Below, piece after piece: positions 26,917 to 37,199 of a stretch of 64,000 nucleotides of DNA. The number at the start of each line of letters is the position of its first letter. Positions within the stretch are counted from its first letter, which is position 1. Source of the DNA: an uncultured Pseudomonas sp. (GTDB taxonomy: Bacteria; Pseudomonadota; Gammaproteobacteria; Pseudomonadales; Pseudomonadaceae); NCBI RefSeq assembly GCF_946885955.1, contig NZ_CAMPHI010000008.1, positions 82,103-146,102 on the forward strand, given 5' to 3'. Below the pieces are notes generated by a model, which ran no database searches, was not told the origin of the DNA, and saw only the letters and a list, made by a program, of their open reading frames with translations. The position numbers and the translations under genes were made by a program.

Positions 26917-27543
26917 ATGTACTGGACAGAATTTCTTACCGTGGCCTTGATCCACCTGCTCGCGGTCGCCAGCCCGGGGCCGGATTTCGCCATCGTGGTG
27001 CGGGAAAGCGTGGGCTACGGACGCCGTGCCGGCATGTTCAGCGCCATTGGCGTCGGCACGGGCATTCTGGTGCATGTGACTTATTCACTGCTCGGTATCG
27101 GTTTGATCGTGTCGCAATCGATCGTTCTGTTCAATGCGTTGAAGTGGCTGGCGGCTGCCTACCTGCTGTATATCGGGATCAAGGCCCTGCGCGCCAAACC
27201 GGACCCTTCGCGTGCGCAGTTGAGCCAGGAAGCGGGGGCGCGTTCGCCTCGTGCGGCCTTTGTCGCGGGGTTCGTTACCAATGGTCTGAATCCCAAGGCG
27301 ACGCTGTTCTTCCTCTCGCTGTTCACCGTGGTGATTGACCCGCACACGCCCTTGCCGGTGCAGGCGGGCTATGGCGTTTATCTGGCCGTGGCGACCGGGT
27401 TGTGGTTCTGCCTGGTGGCTCGCCTGTTCAGCCAGCAGCGGGTACGCGCCAGCTTTGCCCGCATGGGGCACTGGTTCGACCGGCTGATGGGCGGCGTTCT
27501 GGTGGCGCTGGGCGTGAAGCTGGCGTTCAGCGAGTTGCATTGA
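26917..27543 (+). CDS. LysE/RhtB-family amino acid exporter
   Basis: 208 aa, about six helices, with the family start ALIHLLAVASPGPDFAIVVR and GFVTNGLNPKATLFFLSLF. Exports amino acids or related metabolites across the inner membrane; substrate unknown. The ATG at 26917 gives the usual MYWTEF-type start; an ATG at 26902 would add five residues and has a GGGA closer to it. Confidence 0.88.
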   Translation: MYWTEFLTVALIHLLAVASPGPDFAIVVRESVGYGRRAGMFSAIGVGTGILVHVTYSLLGIGLIVSQSIVLFNALKWLAAAYLLYIGIKALRAKPDPSRAQLSQEAGARSPRAAFVAGFVTNGLNPKATLFFLSLFTVVIDPHTPLPVQAGYGVYLAVATGLWFCLVARLFSQQRVRASFARMGHWFDRLMGGVLVALGVKLAFSELH

Positions 27544-27556
27544 TCATCAGCCGGAA

Positions 27557-27587
27557 TCAGGACGCAGGCGATGGGCCGGCGTCCTGA
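27557..27587. terminator. hairpin between convergent genes
   Basis: TCAGGACGC / GCGTCCTGA, 9-bp arms with a 13-base loop, between the convergent LysE and thiolase genes. There is no clear T tract, so it is a weak terminator at best. Confidence 0.4.
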
Positions 27588-27605
27588 CCCGGACCCTTCG
27601 GAGCG

Positions 27606-28781
27606 TTACAGCAACTCGACCGCCACCGCGGTGGCTTCGCCGCCACCGATGCACAGCGCGGCGATACCGCGCTTGCCGCCGGTGTTCTTCAAGGCGTTGA
27701 TCAGGGTCAGGATGATTCTCGAGCCGGTTGAGCCGACCGGGTGACCCTGGGCGCAGGCGCCGCCGTAGACGTTGACCTTGGCATGGTCCAGGCCATGTTC
27801 GCGCATCGCCAGCATGGTCACCATGGCGAAGGCCTCGTTGATCTCGAACAGATCGACCTCATCCTTGTTCCACCCGGTCTTCTTCAGCAGGTTGCCGATG
27901 GCGCCGATCGGCGCGATGGTGAACTCGCTCGGATCCTGGCTCTGGGTCGCATGGCCGACGATCTTCGCCAGTGGCTGCAGGCCGCGTTTGGCGGCTTCCT
28001 CGGCAGTCATCAGCAGCAGCGCACTGGCACCGTCGGAGATCGAGCTGGCGTTGGCCGCGGTGATGCTGCCGTCCTTGCGAAATGCCGGTTTCAGCCCTGG
28101 GATTTTCTCCAGATTGGCGTTTAAGGGCTGCTCGTCGTCTTTGACCACGACCTCACCCTTGCGGCTGGCGACGGTGATCGGGACGATTTCCGCTGCCAGC
28201 ACGCCACTGGCGATTGCCGCCTGGGCACGTTTCAGTGATTCGATGGCATAGGCGTCCATGGCTTCGCGGGTAATGCCGTATTGGTCAGCGGTTTCCTGGG
28301 CGAACGAGCCCATCAAACGGCCGGTGCGCGCATCCCCCAGGCCGTCGAGAAACATATGGTCCTTGATTTCGCCGTGGCCCATGCGCAGTCCGCTGCGCGC
28401 TTTCTCAAGGATATAGGGGGCATTCGACATGCTCTCCATGCCGCCGGCCACCATCACCTTGTTGCTGCCGGCCTTGAGCAGATCATGGGCCAGCATCACC
28501 GCCTTCATGCCCGAACCGCACAGCTTGTTGACCGTGGTGCAGCCGGTGGCTGCCGGCAGGCCGGCATTCAGCGAAGCCTGACGCGCCGGGCCTTGCTTGA
28601 GGCCGGCGGGCAGTACGCAGCCCATGATCACTTCTTCCACATCGCCGGCCGGAATACCCGCGCGCTCGACGGCCGCGCGAATGGCAGCGGCGCCCAGGTC
28701 CACGGCTGGCACGCCGGACAGGCTGCCCTGGAAACCACCCATGGGGGTGCGGGCACCACTGACGATAACGATACCGGACAT
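27606..28781 (-). CDS. acetyl-CoA C-acyltransferase (thiolase)
   Basis: 391 aa. Catalytic Cys in NKLCGSGMKAVMLAH, His in the NEAFAMVTM and GGACAQGHPVGSTGSR region, and the second cysteine in ALCIGGGEATAVAVELL. Biosynthetic or degradative thiolase (AtoB/PhaA-like). The ATG at 28781 has AGAGGTG upstream; a GTG three codons earlier is possible. It is divergent from the acyl-CoA ligase gene, so the two may act together on fatty acid-derived acyl-CoA. Confidence 0.9.
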   Translation of the reverse strand: MSGIVIVSGARTPMGGFQGSLSGVPAVDLGAAAIRAAVERAGIPAGDVEEVIMGCVLPAGLKQGPARQASLNAGLPAATGCTTVNKLCGSGMKAVMLAHDLLKAGSNKVMVAGGMESMSNAPYILEKARSGLRMGHGEIKDHMFLDGLGDARTGRLMGSFAQETADQYGITREAMDAYAIESLKRAQAAIASGVLAAEIVPITVASRKGEVVVKDDEQPLNANLEKIPGLKPAFRKDGSITAANASSISDGASALLLMTAEEAAKRGLQPLAKIVGHATQSQDPSEFTIAPIGAIGNLLKKTGWNKDEVDLFEINEAFAMVTMLAMREHGLDHAKVNVYGGACAQGHPVGSTGSRIILTLINALKNTGGKRGIAALCIGGGEATAVAVELL

Positions 28782-28978
28782 TGCTTTCACCTCTTATGAA
28801 TTCAGGTTATTGAAATTACAGGCGGTTATGACTACCGATGGGCGAATTCTAACGCGTGACCAAAAATGCCCAAAGAGTCACGCGGCAAATCATCCTTTGG
28901 ACTGATTTATGGCTCTGCCATGCGCTCTAGAGTCGCATGATCAAAAAACAATACCCCATTGCCTAAAGGTGCCCAGAT

Positions 28979-30661
28979 ATGTTGCAGACCCGTATCATTC
29001 CTCCCGCGGCCAATGCCCATCAATACCCGCTGTTGATCAAACGTCTGTTGCTGTCCGGCGTGCGCTATGAAAAAACCCGCGAAATCGTCTACCGCGACAG
29101 CGTGCGTTACAACTACGCGACCTTCAACGAGCGGGTGGCACGGTTGGCCAACGTGCTCAGCGAGGCGGGGGTAAAGGCCGGCGACACAGTGGCGGTAATG
29201 GATTGGGACAGTCATCGCTATCTGGAATGCATGTTCGCCATCCCCATGCTGGGTGCGGTGCTGCACACCATTAACGTTCGCCTATCGCCGGAACAGATTC
29301 TTTACACAATGAATCACGCCGACGATAAATTCGTCCTGGTCAACAGCGAGTTCGTGCCGTTGTACAACGCTATCGCCGGGCAATTGACCACGGTCGAGAA
29401 AACCCTGCTGTTGACCGACGGTGAAGAAAAGACCGCCGAGCTGCCTGGTCTGGTCGGCGAGTACGAGCAACTACTGGCCGCCGCCGGTACCTCTTACGCA
29501 TTTGAGGATTTCGACGAGAACTCGGTCGCCACCACCTTCTACACCACCGGCACCACCGGTAATCCCAAGGGCGTCTACTTCACCCATCGTCAGCTGGTGC
29601 TGCACACCCTGGCCGAAGCCAGCGTGCTGGGCAGTGTCGACAGCGTGCGCCTGCTCGGCACCAAGGATGTCTACATGCCGATCACCCCGATGTTCCATGT
29701 TCACGCCTGGGGTATCCCTTACGCAGCGACCATGCTGGGCATCAAGCAGGTGTATCCGGGCCGCTATGAGCCCGACATGCTGTGCAAACTGATTCGCGAG
29801 GAGAAGGTGACCTTCTCCCATTGCGTGCCGACCATCCTGCAGATGGTGCTGAACGCGCCGAGTGCCAAAGGCTACGATTTCGGCGGCATGAAGATGATCA
29901 TCGGCGGCAGCGCCCTCAACCGTGCTCTATATGACGCCGCCAAGGCGCGGGGCATTCAGCTCACCGCCGCCTATGGCATGTCCGAGACCTGCCCACTGAT
30001 TTCCTGTGCGCATATCAATGACGAAATGTGGGCTGGCAGCGAGGACGAGCGCATCACCTATCGCATCAAGGCTGGGGTGCCGGTGCCGCTGGTCGAAGCA
30101 GCGATCATGGACGGTAACGGCGAACTGTTGCCGGCCGATGGTGATTCCCAGGGCGAGCTGGTGCTGCGCGCGCCCTGGCTGACCCAGGGTTACTACCGCG
30201 AGCCGGAGAAAGGCGAGGAGCTCTGGGAGCACGGCTGGTTGCACACCGGCGACGTGGCGACCATCGATGGCATGGGCTTTATCGATATTCGCGATCGCAT
30301 CAAGGATGTCATCAAAACCGGCGGCGAGTGGATTTCCTCGCTGGAACTCGAGGATCTGATCAGCCGTCATCCCGCGGTCCGTGAAGTCGCGGTGGTCGGC
30401 GTGGTCGATCCGCAGTGGGGCGAGCGGCCGTTTGCCCTGTTGGTGCTGCATGAAGGCCAGGCGCTGGATGCCAAAGGTCTCAAGGAGCACCTGAAACCAT
30501 TCGTCGAGCAGGGGCACATCAACAAGTGGGCGATACCCACCCAGATCGCCCTTGTTACCGAAGTTCCCAAGACCAGTGTCGGCAAGCTGGACAAGAAGCG
30601 CATTCGCCTGGATATCGCGCAGTGGCAAGCGGCCGGCAGCAGTTTTCTCTCGACCCTGTAG
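28979..30661 (+). CDS. fatty acid-CoA ligase (AMP-binding)
   Basis: 560 aa. Activates a carboxylic acid to its CoA thioester with ATP. The phosphate loop is [54 protein letters not shown] and the catalytic lysine in [12 protein letters not shown] are intact. Most like the medium/long-chain ligases of the AlkK type and of P. putida PP_0763. The following DUF1302/DUF1329 pair and MalT-like regulator match that locus. Confidence 0.92.
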   Translation: MLQTRIIPPAANAHQYPLLIKRLLLSGVRYEKTREIVYRDSVRYNYATFNERVARLANVLSEAGVKAGDTVAVMDWDSHRYLECMFAIPMLGAVLHTINVRLSPEQILYTMNHADDKFVLVNSEFVPLYNAIAGQLTTVEKTLLLTDGEEKTAELPGLVGEYEQLLAAAGTSYAFEDFDENSVATTFYTTGTTGNPKGVYFTHRQLVLHTLAEASVLGSVDSVRLLGTKDVYMPITPMFHVHAWGIPYAATMLGIKQVYPGRYEPDMLCKLIREEKVTFSHCVPTILQMVLNAPSAKGYDFGGMKMIIGGSALNRALYDAAKARGIQLTAAYGMSETCPLISCAHINDEMWAGSEDERITYRIKAGVPVPLVEAAIMDGNGELLPADGDSQGELVLRAPWLTQGYYREPEKGEELWEHGWLHTGDVATIDGMGFIDIRDRIKDVIKTGGEWISSLELEDLISRHPAVREVAVVGVVDPQWGERPFALLVLHEGQALDAKGLKEHLKPFVEQGHINKWAIPTQIALVTEVPKTSVGKLDKKRIRLDIAQWQAAGSSFLSTL

Positions 30662-30889
30662 GCCCCGTCGGTAGCGCTCATCGGAAATGACTACATGGTC
30701 AAACAAGCGTTTGGCTTGCTAATTGCTGTTTTCAGGCCATTCTTGGCTCGCAGCGGGCTGGGATAGCGCGCCGAAATCAACGAACTAGACTACTAGCGGG
30801 CTTCAAATCACCCTTTCGAGGGATCAAGCATTAATACCCGCTGGCTATAGTCCGCACCATCCATAACAAAAGAACATGGAGTAGCGTCG

Positions 30890-32680
30890 ATGACAAAAAC
30901 AAAGCAATCCTGGCGTCTGGCAAAACTGCCTCTGGCCGTCAGCCTCGCATCCACCCTGGCCGCTCCGGCATTCGGCGTGAATTTCAATATTGGTGAAATC
31001 GAAGGTCAACTTGACTCTTCTCTGTCGGTAGGCGCCAGTTGGTCGGTACGTAGTGCTGATCCAGATTTGGTCGGCTCGCGCAATGGCGGTCACGCATCTT
31101 CGCAAACCGGTGATGATGGGCGTCTGAACTTCAAGAGGGGTGAAACCTTCTCGAAGATATTCAAGGGCATCCATGACCTTGAGTTGAAGTATGGCGATAC
31201 CGGTGTCTTTGTTCGTGGCAAGTATTGGTACGACTTCGAGCTGAAAGATGAAAGCCGCCTGCTCTATGATATTAACGATAGCAATCGTAAAGATGCAGCT
31301 CAATCATCTGGGGCGCAGATTCTGGATGCTTTTATTTATCACAACTATGAGATTGCCGATCAGCCTGGTTCGGTACGTCTAGGCAAGCAAGTTGTGAGCT
31401 GGGGTGAAAGTACCTTTATCCAGAACAGCATAAACTCTATTAACCCTGTTGATGTTGCCGCATTTCGCCGGCCTGGCGCAGAAATTAAAGAAGGCCTGAT
31501 CCCGGTCAACATGTTCTATGTATCCCAGAGTTTGTCCGAGAACCTCTCTGCTGAATTCTTCTACCAGCTTGAGTGGGATCAGACGATCGTAGATAACTGT
31601 GGCACGTTCTTCGCTCTCGACGTGTTGGCTGACGGTTGTACTGACCGTTTGGCCGTTGCCGGTAGTGATTTTGACGGCCCTGGCACTCCTGGATATCGCT
31701 ATGTAGGTCGTGCTGGGGATAAAGATGCGCGCGATAGCGGTCAGTACGGGGTCGCCCTGCGTTGGTTTTCTCCGGAGTTGAATACCGAGTTCGGTTTCTA
31801 CACCATGAACTACCACAGTCGTACACCTAGCCTGTCCTATATTGCTGGTCAGAGTGTCTTCCTGCTGCCTAATTCGGTAGAAGATCCGGCTACTGGTGAA
31901 ATGTTCGCTAAGTATTACTTGGAGTATCCAGAAGATATTCGCCTGCATGGCATCAGTTTCTCGACGACAGTGGGATCCGCCTCTGTTGCGGGTGAGATTA
32001 GCTATCGCCCGAATATGCCGATGCAGATCAATACAACTGATCTGACGCTGGGGGCGGTGGCGCAGGGGGGGTTGGCTCAGGCGTTGGGTGTAGATACCAA
32101 TTTACCTATTTACACCAGTGGTCATGCGGCCTTTGGGGCTGGAGAAAACCTGCAGGGATATGTGCGTAAACCTTTTACCCAGGCACAGGTTACCGTCACA
32201 CAGTTTGTTGATCAGGTTATGGGAGCTTCCCGTTTGACCCTGGTAGGTGAGGTGGCCTATTCCCACGTAAGCGACTTGGGCAAGAACGAGTTACGCTTCG
32301 GGCGCGCCCCGGAATTCGGTGCCGGCGAGTTACCCACGAATAGCCTGTGTACCGGTGTTGCTAACACTGCGAACCCCGATGAGTGTAATAACAAGGGCTT
32401 TTACACTACTACGTCATGGGGTTATCGCGCTCGCGCAATCCTAGACTACAGCGATGTTTTTGCCGGTGTTAACCTTAAGCCAAATATCTCTTGGTCTCAT
32501 GATGTCGATGGTTACGGTCCTACCTTCAATGAAGGCAGCAAGGCCATTAGTCTCGGTTTGGATGCCGAATACCAGAACATCTACACCGCTAGCCTCGCAT
32601 ACACCGATTTCTTCGGTGGCGAATACAACACCAGCATCGATCGCGATTTCGTTGCTCTCAGCTTCGGCGTGAACTTCTAA
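30890..32680 (+). CDS. DUF1302 outer-membrane-type protein
   Basis: 596 aa. Signal peptide about 1-29 (LPLAVSLASTLAAPAFG). The rest is rich in aromatic beta-strands and ends in AYTDFFGGEYNTSIDRDFVALSFGVNF-like strands with a terminal Phe, as expected of a beta-barrel. DUF1302 proteins occur with DUF1329 proteins in loci for hydrophobic substrates (alkanols, esters, steroids). Codon use is noticeably less GC-rich than its neighbours. Likely co-transcribed with the DUF1329 gene 25 bases on. Confidence 0.88.
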   Translation: MTKTKQSWRLAKLPLAVSLASTLAAPAFGVNFNIGEIEGQLDSSLSVGASWSVRSADPDLVGSRNGGHASSQTGDDGRLNFKRGETFSKIFKGIHDLELKYGDTGVFVRGKYWYDFELKDESRLLYDINDSNRKDAAQSSGAQILDAFIYHNYEIADQPGSVRLGKQVVSWGESTFIQNSINSINPVDVAAFRRPGAEIKEGLIPVNMFYVSQSLSENLSAEFFYQLEWDQTIVDNCGTFFALDVLADGCTDRLAVAGSDFDGPGTPGYRYVGRAGDKDARDSGQYGVALRWFSPELNTEFGFYTMNYHSRTPSLSYIAGQSVFLLPNSVEDPATGEMFAKYYLEYPEDIRLHGISFSTTVGSASVAGEISYRPNMPMQINTTDLTLGAVAQGGLAQALGVDTNLPIYTSGHAAFGAGENLQGYVRKPFTQAQVTVTQFVDQVMGASRLTLVGEVAYSHVSDLGKNELRFGRAPEFGAGELPTNSLCTGVANTANPDECNNKGFYTTTSWGYRARAILDYSDVFAGVNLKPNISWSHDVDGYGPTFNEGSKAISLGLDAEYQNIYTASLAYTDFFGGEYNTSIDRDFVALSFGVNF

Positions 32681-32705
32681 GCGAACAGGAATTTTGAGGA
32701 ATAAC

Positions 32706-34079
32706 ATGCAAATGAAAACAACCAAAACCCTGTTGCAAACCGGCGCATTGGCTATGTCCTTGCTGGCTTGCAGTGTGATGGCGGCGGTTTCGCCGGACGA
32801 AGCCGCGAAGTTGGGCACCACCCTGACGCCGGTCGGCGCCGAAATGGCGGGCAATGCCGATGGCTCCATCCCGGCCTGGACCGGCGGTCTGCCGGTCGAT
32901 GCGGGTACTGCGGATGCAGCGGGCTTCCTGTCGGATCCGTTCCCAAATGAGCAGCCGCTGTTCACCATCACTGCGCAGAACGTCGATCAGTACAAAGACA
33001 AGCTGACCCCTGGCCAGCTGGCGATGTTCAAGCGTTATCCCGAAACCTACAAGATGCCGGTGTTTACCACCCATCGTAGCGCCAGCATGCCGGAGAAGAT
33101 CCTGGCAGCGACCAAGGAAAACGCGGTCAACACTCGCCTGGTCGAGGGCGGCAACGGCCTGGAGAACTTCAAACAGGCCAACCCGTTCCCGATTCCGCAG
33201 AGTGGCCTGGAAGTCATCTGGAACCACATCACCCGTTATCGCGGTGGCAGCGTCAAGCGTCTGGTCACCCAGGCGACTCCGCAGGCCAACGGCTCCTACA
33301 GCCTGGTGTATTTCCAGGACGAGTTCACCTTCCGTGGTGCGCTCGAAGATGCCGACACCAGCAAAGACAGCAACGTGCTGTTCTACTTCAAGCAGCGGGT
33401 AACCGCACCGTCGCGTCTGGCCGGTAACGTCCTGCTGGTTCACGAAACCCTGAACCAGGTGAAGGAGCCGCGTCTGGCGTGGCTGTACAACGCCGGTCAG
33501 CGTCGCGTGCGTCGCGCTCCGCAGGTGTCCTACGATGGTCCGGGTACCGCAGCCGATGGCCTGCGTACTTCCGACAACTTCGACATGTACAACGGTGCTC
33601 CTGACCGTTACGACTGGAAGCTGATCGGCAAGCAGGAAATCTATATTCCTTACAACACCTATCGTCTTGACTCGCCGAAGCTGAAATACAGCGAGATCAT
33701 CAAGGCCGGCCACATCAACCAGGATCTCAGCCGTTATGAGCTGCACCGCGTATGGCATGTGACCGCAACCCTGAAGCCGGGCGAGCGTCACATCTATGCC
33801 AAGCGTGACTTCTTCATCGACGAAGATACCTGGCAAGCCGCTGCCATCGACCACTACGACGGTCGCGGTACCCTGTGGCGTGTAGCTGAGGCCCATGCCC
33901 AGTACTACTACGACAAGAAGGTACCTTGGTACACCGTGGAAACCCTCTACGACTTGCTGTCCGGTCGTTACCTGGCCCTGGGTATGAAGAACGAAGAGAA
34001 AAGTGCTTACGAATTCGGCTACCCAGCCAAGGAAAGCGATTACACCCCGGCTGCCCTGCGTCAGTCCGGCGTGCGCTAA
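32706..34079 (+). CDS. DUF1329 periplasmic protein
   Basis: 457 aa. Signal peptide MQMKTTKTLLQTGALAMSLL...SVMAA. Family landmarks are AAKLGTTLTPVGAEMAGNADG near the N-terminus and GQRRVRRAPQVSYDGPGTAAD. The fold is thought to be a LolA/LolB-like lipid-binding half barrel, suggesting passage of a lipophilic compound across the periplasm together with the DUF1302 barrel. TGAGGA upstream of the ATG at 32706. Ends at a strong terminator. Confidence 0.9.
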   Translation: MQMKTTKTLLQTGALAMSLLACSVMAAVSPDEAAKLGTTLTPVGAEMAGNADGSIPAWTGGLPVDAGTADAAGFLSDPFPNEQPLFTITAQNVDQYKDKLTPGQLAMFKRYPETYKMPVFTTHRSASMPEKILAATKENAVNTRLVEGGNGLENFKQANPFPIPQSGLEVIWNHITRYRGGSVKRLVTQATPQANGSYSLVYFQDEFTFRGALEDADTSKDSNVLFYFKQRVTAPSRLAGNVLLVHETLNQVKEPRLAWLYNAGQRRVRRAPQVSYDGPGTAADGLRTSDNFDMYNGAPDRYDWKLIGKQEIYIPYNTYRLDSPKLKYSEIIKAGHINQDLSRYELHRVWHVTATLKPGERHIYAKRDFFIDEDTWQAAAIDHYDGRGTLWRVAEAHAQYYYDKKVPWYTVETLYDLLSGRYLALGMKNEEKSAYEFGYPAKESDYTPAALRQSGVR

Positions 34080-34100
34080 TAGCGTTGCTTGATGTAGAAG

Positions 34101-34128
34101 AAACCGGCCTCAGGGCCGGTTTTTTTTG
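34101..34128 (+). terminator. rho-independent terminator
   Basis: AAACCGGCC-TCAG-GGCCGGTTT followed by T tract, ending the DUF1302-DUF1329 transcript. Confidence 0.92.
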
Positions 34129-34436
34129 CTCGAAATTTCATGGGCACAGCGCCGCGTTACAGTTATATCGGCGATCCGTGGGCAGCGGCTGCACCGCCGA
34201 GGCTACGCTGTGGATTGTTTGTTTACACTCTGTTGCAGTTGCTTTGAATCACAAGTGGTCTAATGGCATCGTCTAAGCTGTAGGACCAGAGTCCGATTGG
34301 CGGTATTGCCTTAGCCAGTGTCTGGCTGGGCTTCTAATCCGCGGGGTAACGGACTAGTCTGCTGATCTGGAACGAGCCCGAACGTGAGCCTGAACATTGC
34401 GCGACTTGTGACTTATTCATTCAAGAAATACAGGTT
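34129..34436. promoter_or_regulatory. 308-base leader region of the MalT-like regulator
   Basis: No gene supported. It must hold the promoter of the regulator at 34437. TTTACACT at 34222 could be part of a -35/-10 pair, but I see no clear operator. Confidence 0.3.
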
Positions 34437-37172
34437 ATGACAGACCTATCCCGCCTGCACAGCCTCGCATGCCCTGCGGCACGCGCGGCTGACGGGCCTT
34501 TTTTTCGTCCACCACTGCCTGCCGGTTATGTACCCCGTCCGCGTCTGTGCGAAAGCCTGGCAACCGGTCTGGATGGGCGTTTGCTGTTGATCAGTGCCCC
34601 CGCTGGATTTGGTAAAAGCTCGTTGGCTATCGAGTTTTGCGAGCGCCTGCCTGAGCATTGGCGAAGTTTGTGGCTGGGATTGCGTGCCCGAGATGGCGAC
34701 CCGGGGCGTTTTCTCGAACGATTGCTCAATGGTCTGCAGCAGTTGATCCCGGGAATCGGCGAGGACGCCCTGGGTATCCTCAAGCTACGCCAGCGTCATC
34801 AGCCGTTCGCGTTCGAGGAGTGGCTCGATAGCCTGCTCGACGACCTGACACTCAGGCTCGACGCCAGCCAGCCGATTCTGCTGGTGCTCGATGATTACCA
34901 CCTGGCTCAAGGGGCGGTGCTCGACCGCTGCCTGCAGTTCTTCCTCAATCACCTGCCTGCGGGGCTGTTGCTATTGGTGACCAGCCGCCAGCGGCCTGAC
35001 TGGCACCTGGCTCGTTTGCGTCTGTCGCGCCAGTTGTTGGAGTTGCACGAGCAGGACTTGCGGCTTACCGCGGATGAGACCGCTGAATTGCTGCACAGTC
35101 AGGACACGCGCTTGTCGGCGGAGGCCATGAGCGACCTTTTGCAACGCAGCGAAGGCTGGGTTGCCGGCCTGCGCCTGTGGCTGCTGGCTGCCAACGAAGG
35201 CGATGGCCATACCGAGTTGGCCCATGCGCCGCATGGCGCCGAAGGCTTGATCCGCGAGTATCTGCTGGAAGAGGTGATCGAACGTCAGTCGGAGGCTGTG
35301 CAGACGTTTCTGTATGAAACCGCATCGCTGGAACGCTTCTGTGCCGAATTGTGCGATGCCTTGCGCGACGCCCACGACAGCGCCGATATCCTGCAGCATC
35401 TGCAGGCGCATCAGGTGTTCCTGGTGCCACTGGATGAGCAGGGCAAGTGGTTTCGCTATCACCATCTGTTTTCCGATCTGCTGCGTGCCCGCCCCGAAAC
35501 CGGTCTGTCGATGTCCAGTCTGCATTTGCGTGCCTGCCGCTGGTTTGGCAGCCAGGGCTTGCTCGACGAGGCCATCGAGCACGCGCTGCTCGCCGGGCAG
35601 CCGGATGTAGCGGCCAGCCTGGTACAGAATTTCTCCGAGGAGCAGTTACTGGCCGAGCAGAACGTGGCCATGTTGCTGCGCTGGAAGATGGGCCTGCCCG
35701 ACAGCTTGCTGGCCAGTACGTCGCGCTTGATCATGCTCTATGGCTGGGCTCTGGCCCTGGCCTGTCAATTGGATGCAGCGCAGGAGCTGGTGGCTCGCCT
35801 CAGCCGTTTTCTGCCCGCGCCTTCGGCTGCCGAGCAGCAGGCATTGCTGGCCCAGTGGCTGGCGGTAAGCGGGGTGATCGCGCGCGGGCGCGGCGACAGC
35901 CAGCTGGCGCGTAACTACTGCATGGAAGCTCTCGCGGGGCTGCCGCATGAGCGCTACGGTCAGCGCTTGATGTGCCTGTCGACGCTGGCCAATCTTGCCG
36001 TAGTGCAGGGCGATCTGTGGCGTGCCCGGGGCTTGAATCGCGAGGCGCTTGAGCTGGCTCAGCGCATGGGCAACCCATTGTTCGAGGCGCTGGCGCATTA
36101 CGACCGTGCGCGCGTGTTGCAGGCGCGGGGCGAGATCGTCCGGGCGCTGGACGACGTTCGTCAGGGCTTGGACCTTTTGCAGGGGCTGCCGCAGCAGCGC
36201 CTGTATGCGGTGCGTGCGCGTCTGAGTCAGTTCGAAGGCTTTCTGCTCTGTCAGCGCTTGCGCGACGAGCCGGCCCGCCAGCGATTGCTCGCCGGCTTGG
36301 CCGAGGCGCGCGCCTGTCGGGATATCAGCGTGTTGGTCGGGCATTGCATGCTGGCCAGTCTGGAGGGGCGCAGCGGTCGCTTGCCCGAGGCGTTCGCCCA
36401 GCTCGCCGAAGCCGAGCGCCTGATGCACATCTGGGATATTCCGCCGATCTACTACCTGGCGATGATCACGGTGGTCAAATGCGAGCTGTGGATGATGCAG
36501 GGGCAGATCGAACTGGCGGGGGCCTGGCTCGATCGTCTGGCTGAGGCTTATGGTGGCGAGCGTCCGGCTGCGGCTCCTGAGTTTCATCCGCAGATGTCCT
36601 TGCATATCGACCTGCATCGCGCCTCCCTGGCACGCTTGCAAGGGCGGCTACCGGAGGCCGAACGCCGTTTGCGCGCGCTCAGTCAGCGGGCGCAAACTCA
36701 GGGCGGGTTGCTGATCGGTGCGTTTGCCCAGGTGCAGTTGACGCTGTTGTTGCTGGCCACCGGGCGCGAGCGCGAAGCACAGCAGCAACTTGCCTCGGCG
36801 CTGCAGGCCGCATCCGGCGGCGGATTGCTACCGTTCTATGAAATATTGGCGCACCAGCCGCAGTGGCTGCGCGAGCAATTGCGGGCCAGGCCCGGCTGCG
36901 CAGTCGGCCAGGCCCTGCTCAAGGAGCTGCCGGCGATCGAGTCCGAGCGGCTGGAGATTGGCAGTGGCACAGCGGCGGAGGCGCTGAGTTCGCGCGAGTT
37001 GGCGGTTCTGCGTCTGATCGCCCAGGGTTGCTCCAACCAGCAGATCAGCGAGCGGTTGTTCATCTCGCTGCATACGGTGAAGACCCACGCGCGGCATATC
37101 AACAGCAAACTGGGCGTCGAGCGTCGTACCCAGGCGGTCGCACGTGCCAAGGGCTTGGGGCTGCTGGCCTGA
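34437..37172 (+). CDS. MalT-like large LuxR-family regulator
   Basis: 911 aa. An N-terminal STAND ATPase has Walker A SAPAGFGKSSLAIEF (about 53-67) and ILLVLDDYHLA (Walker B, LDDY). A long TPR-like helical sensor follows, with a C-terminal LuxR HTH (LSSRELAVLRLIAQGCSNQQ...LFISLHTVKTHARHINSKL). Such proteins switch on when an inducer binds the TPR region. The location after DUF1302/DUF1329 and the acyl-CoA ligase suggests it activates that set, as PP_0767 is placed in P. putida. Confidence 0.9.
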   Translation: MTDLSRLHSLACPAARAADGPFFRPPLPAGYVPRPRLCESLATGLDGRLLLISAPAGFGKSSLAIEFCERLPEHWRSLWLGLRARDGDPGRFLERLLNGLQQLIPGIGEDALGILKLRQRHQPFAFEEWLDSLLDDLTLRLDASQPILLVLDDYHLAQGAVLDRCLQFFLNHLPAGLLLLVTSRQRPDWHLARLRLSRQLLELHEQDLRLTADETAELLHSQDTRLSAEAMSDLLQRSEGWVAGLRLWLLAANEGDGHTELAHAPHGAEGLIREYLLEEVIERQSEAVQTFLYETASLERFCAELCDALRDAHDSADILQHLQAHQVFLVPLDEQGKWFRYHHLFSDLLRARPETGLSMSSLHLRACRWFGSQGLLDEAIEHALLAGQPDVAASLVQNFSEEQLLAEQNVAMLLRWKMGLPDSLLASTSRLIMLYGWALALACQLDAAQELVARLSRFLPAPSAAEQQALLAQWLAVSGVIARGRGDSQLARNYCMEALAGLPHERYGQRLMCLSTLANLAVVQGDLWRARGLNREALELAQRMGNPLFEALAHYDRARVLQARGEIVRALDDVRQGLDLLQGLPQQRLYAVRARLSQFEGFLLCQRLRDEPARQRLLAGLAEARACRDISVLVGHCMLASLEGRSGRLPEAFAQLAEAERLMHIWDIPPIYYLAMITVVKCELWMMQGQIELAGAWLDRLAEAYGGERPAAAPEFHPQMSLHIDLHRASLARLQGRLPEAERRLRALSQRAQTQGGLLIGAFAQVQLTLLLLATGREREAQQQLASALQAASGGGLLPFYEILAHQPQWLREQLRARPGCAVGQALLKELPAIESERLEIGSGTAAEALSSRELAVLRLIAQGCSNQQISERLFISLHTVKTHARHINSKLGVERRTQAVARAKGLGLLA

Positions 37173-37199
37173 TACCGCCCGCTGCAATCGCGTGGATGG

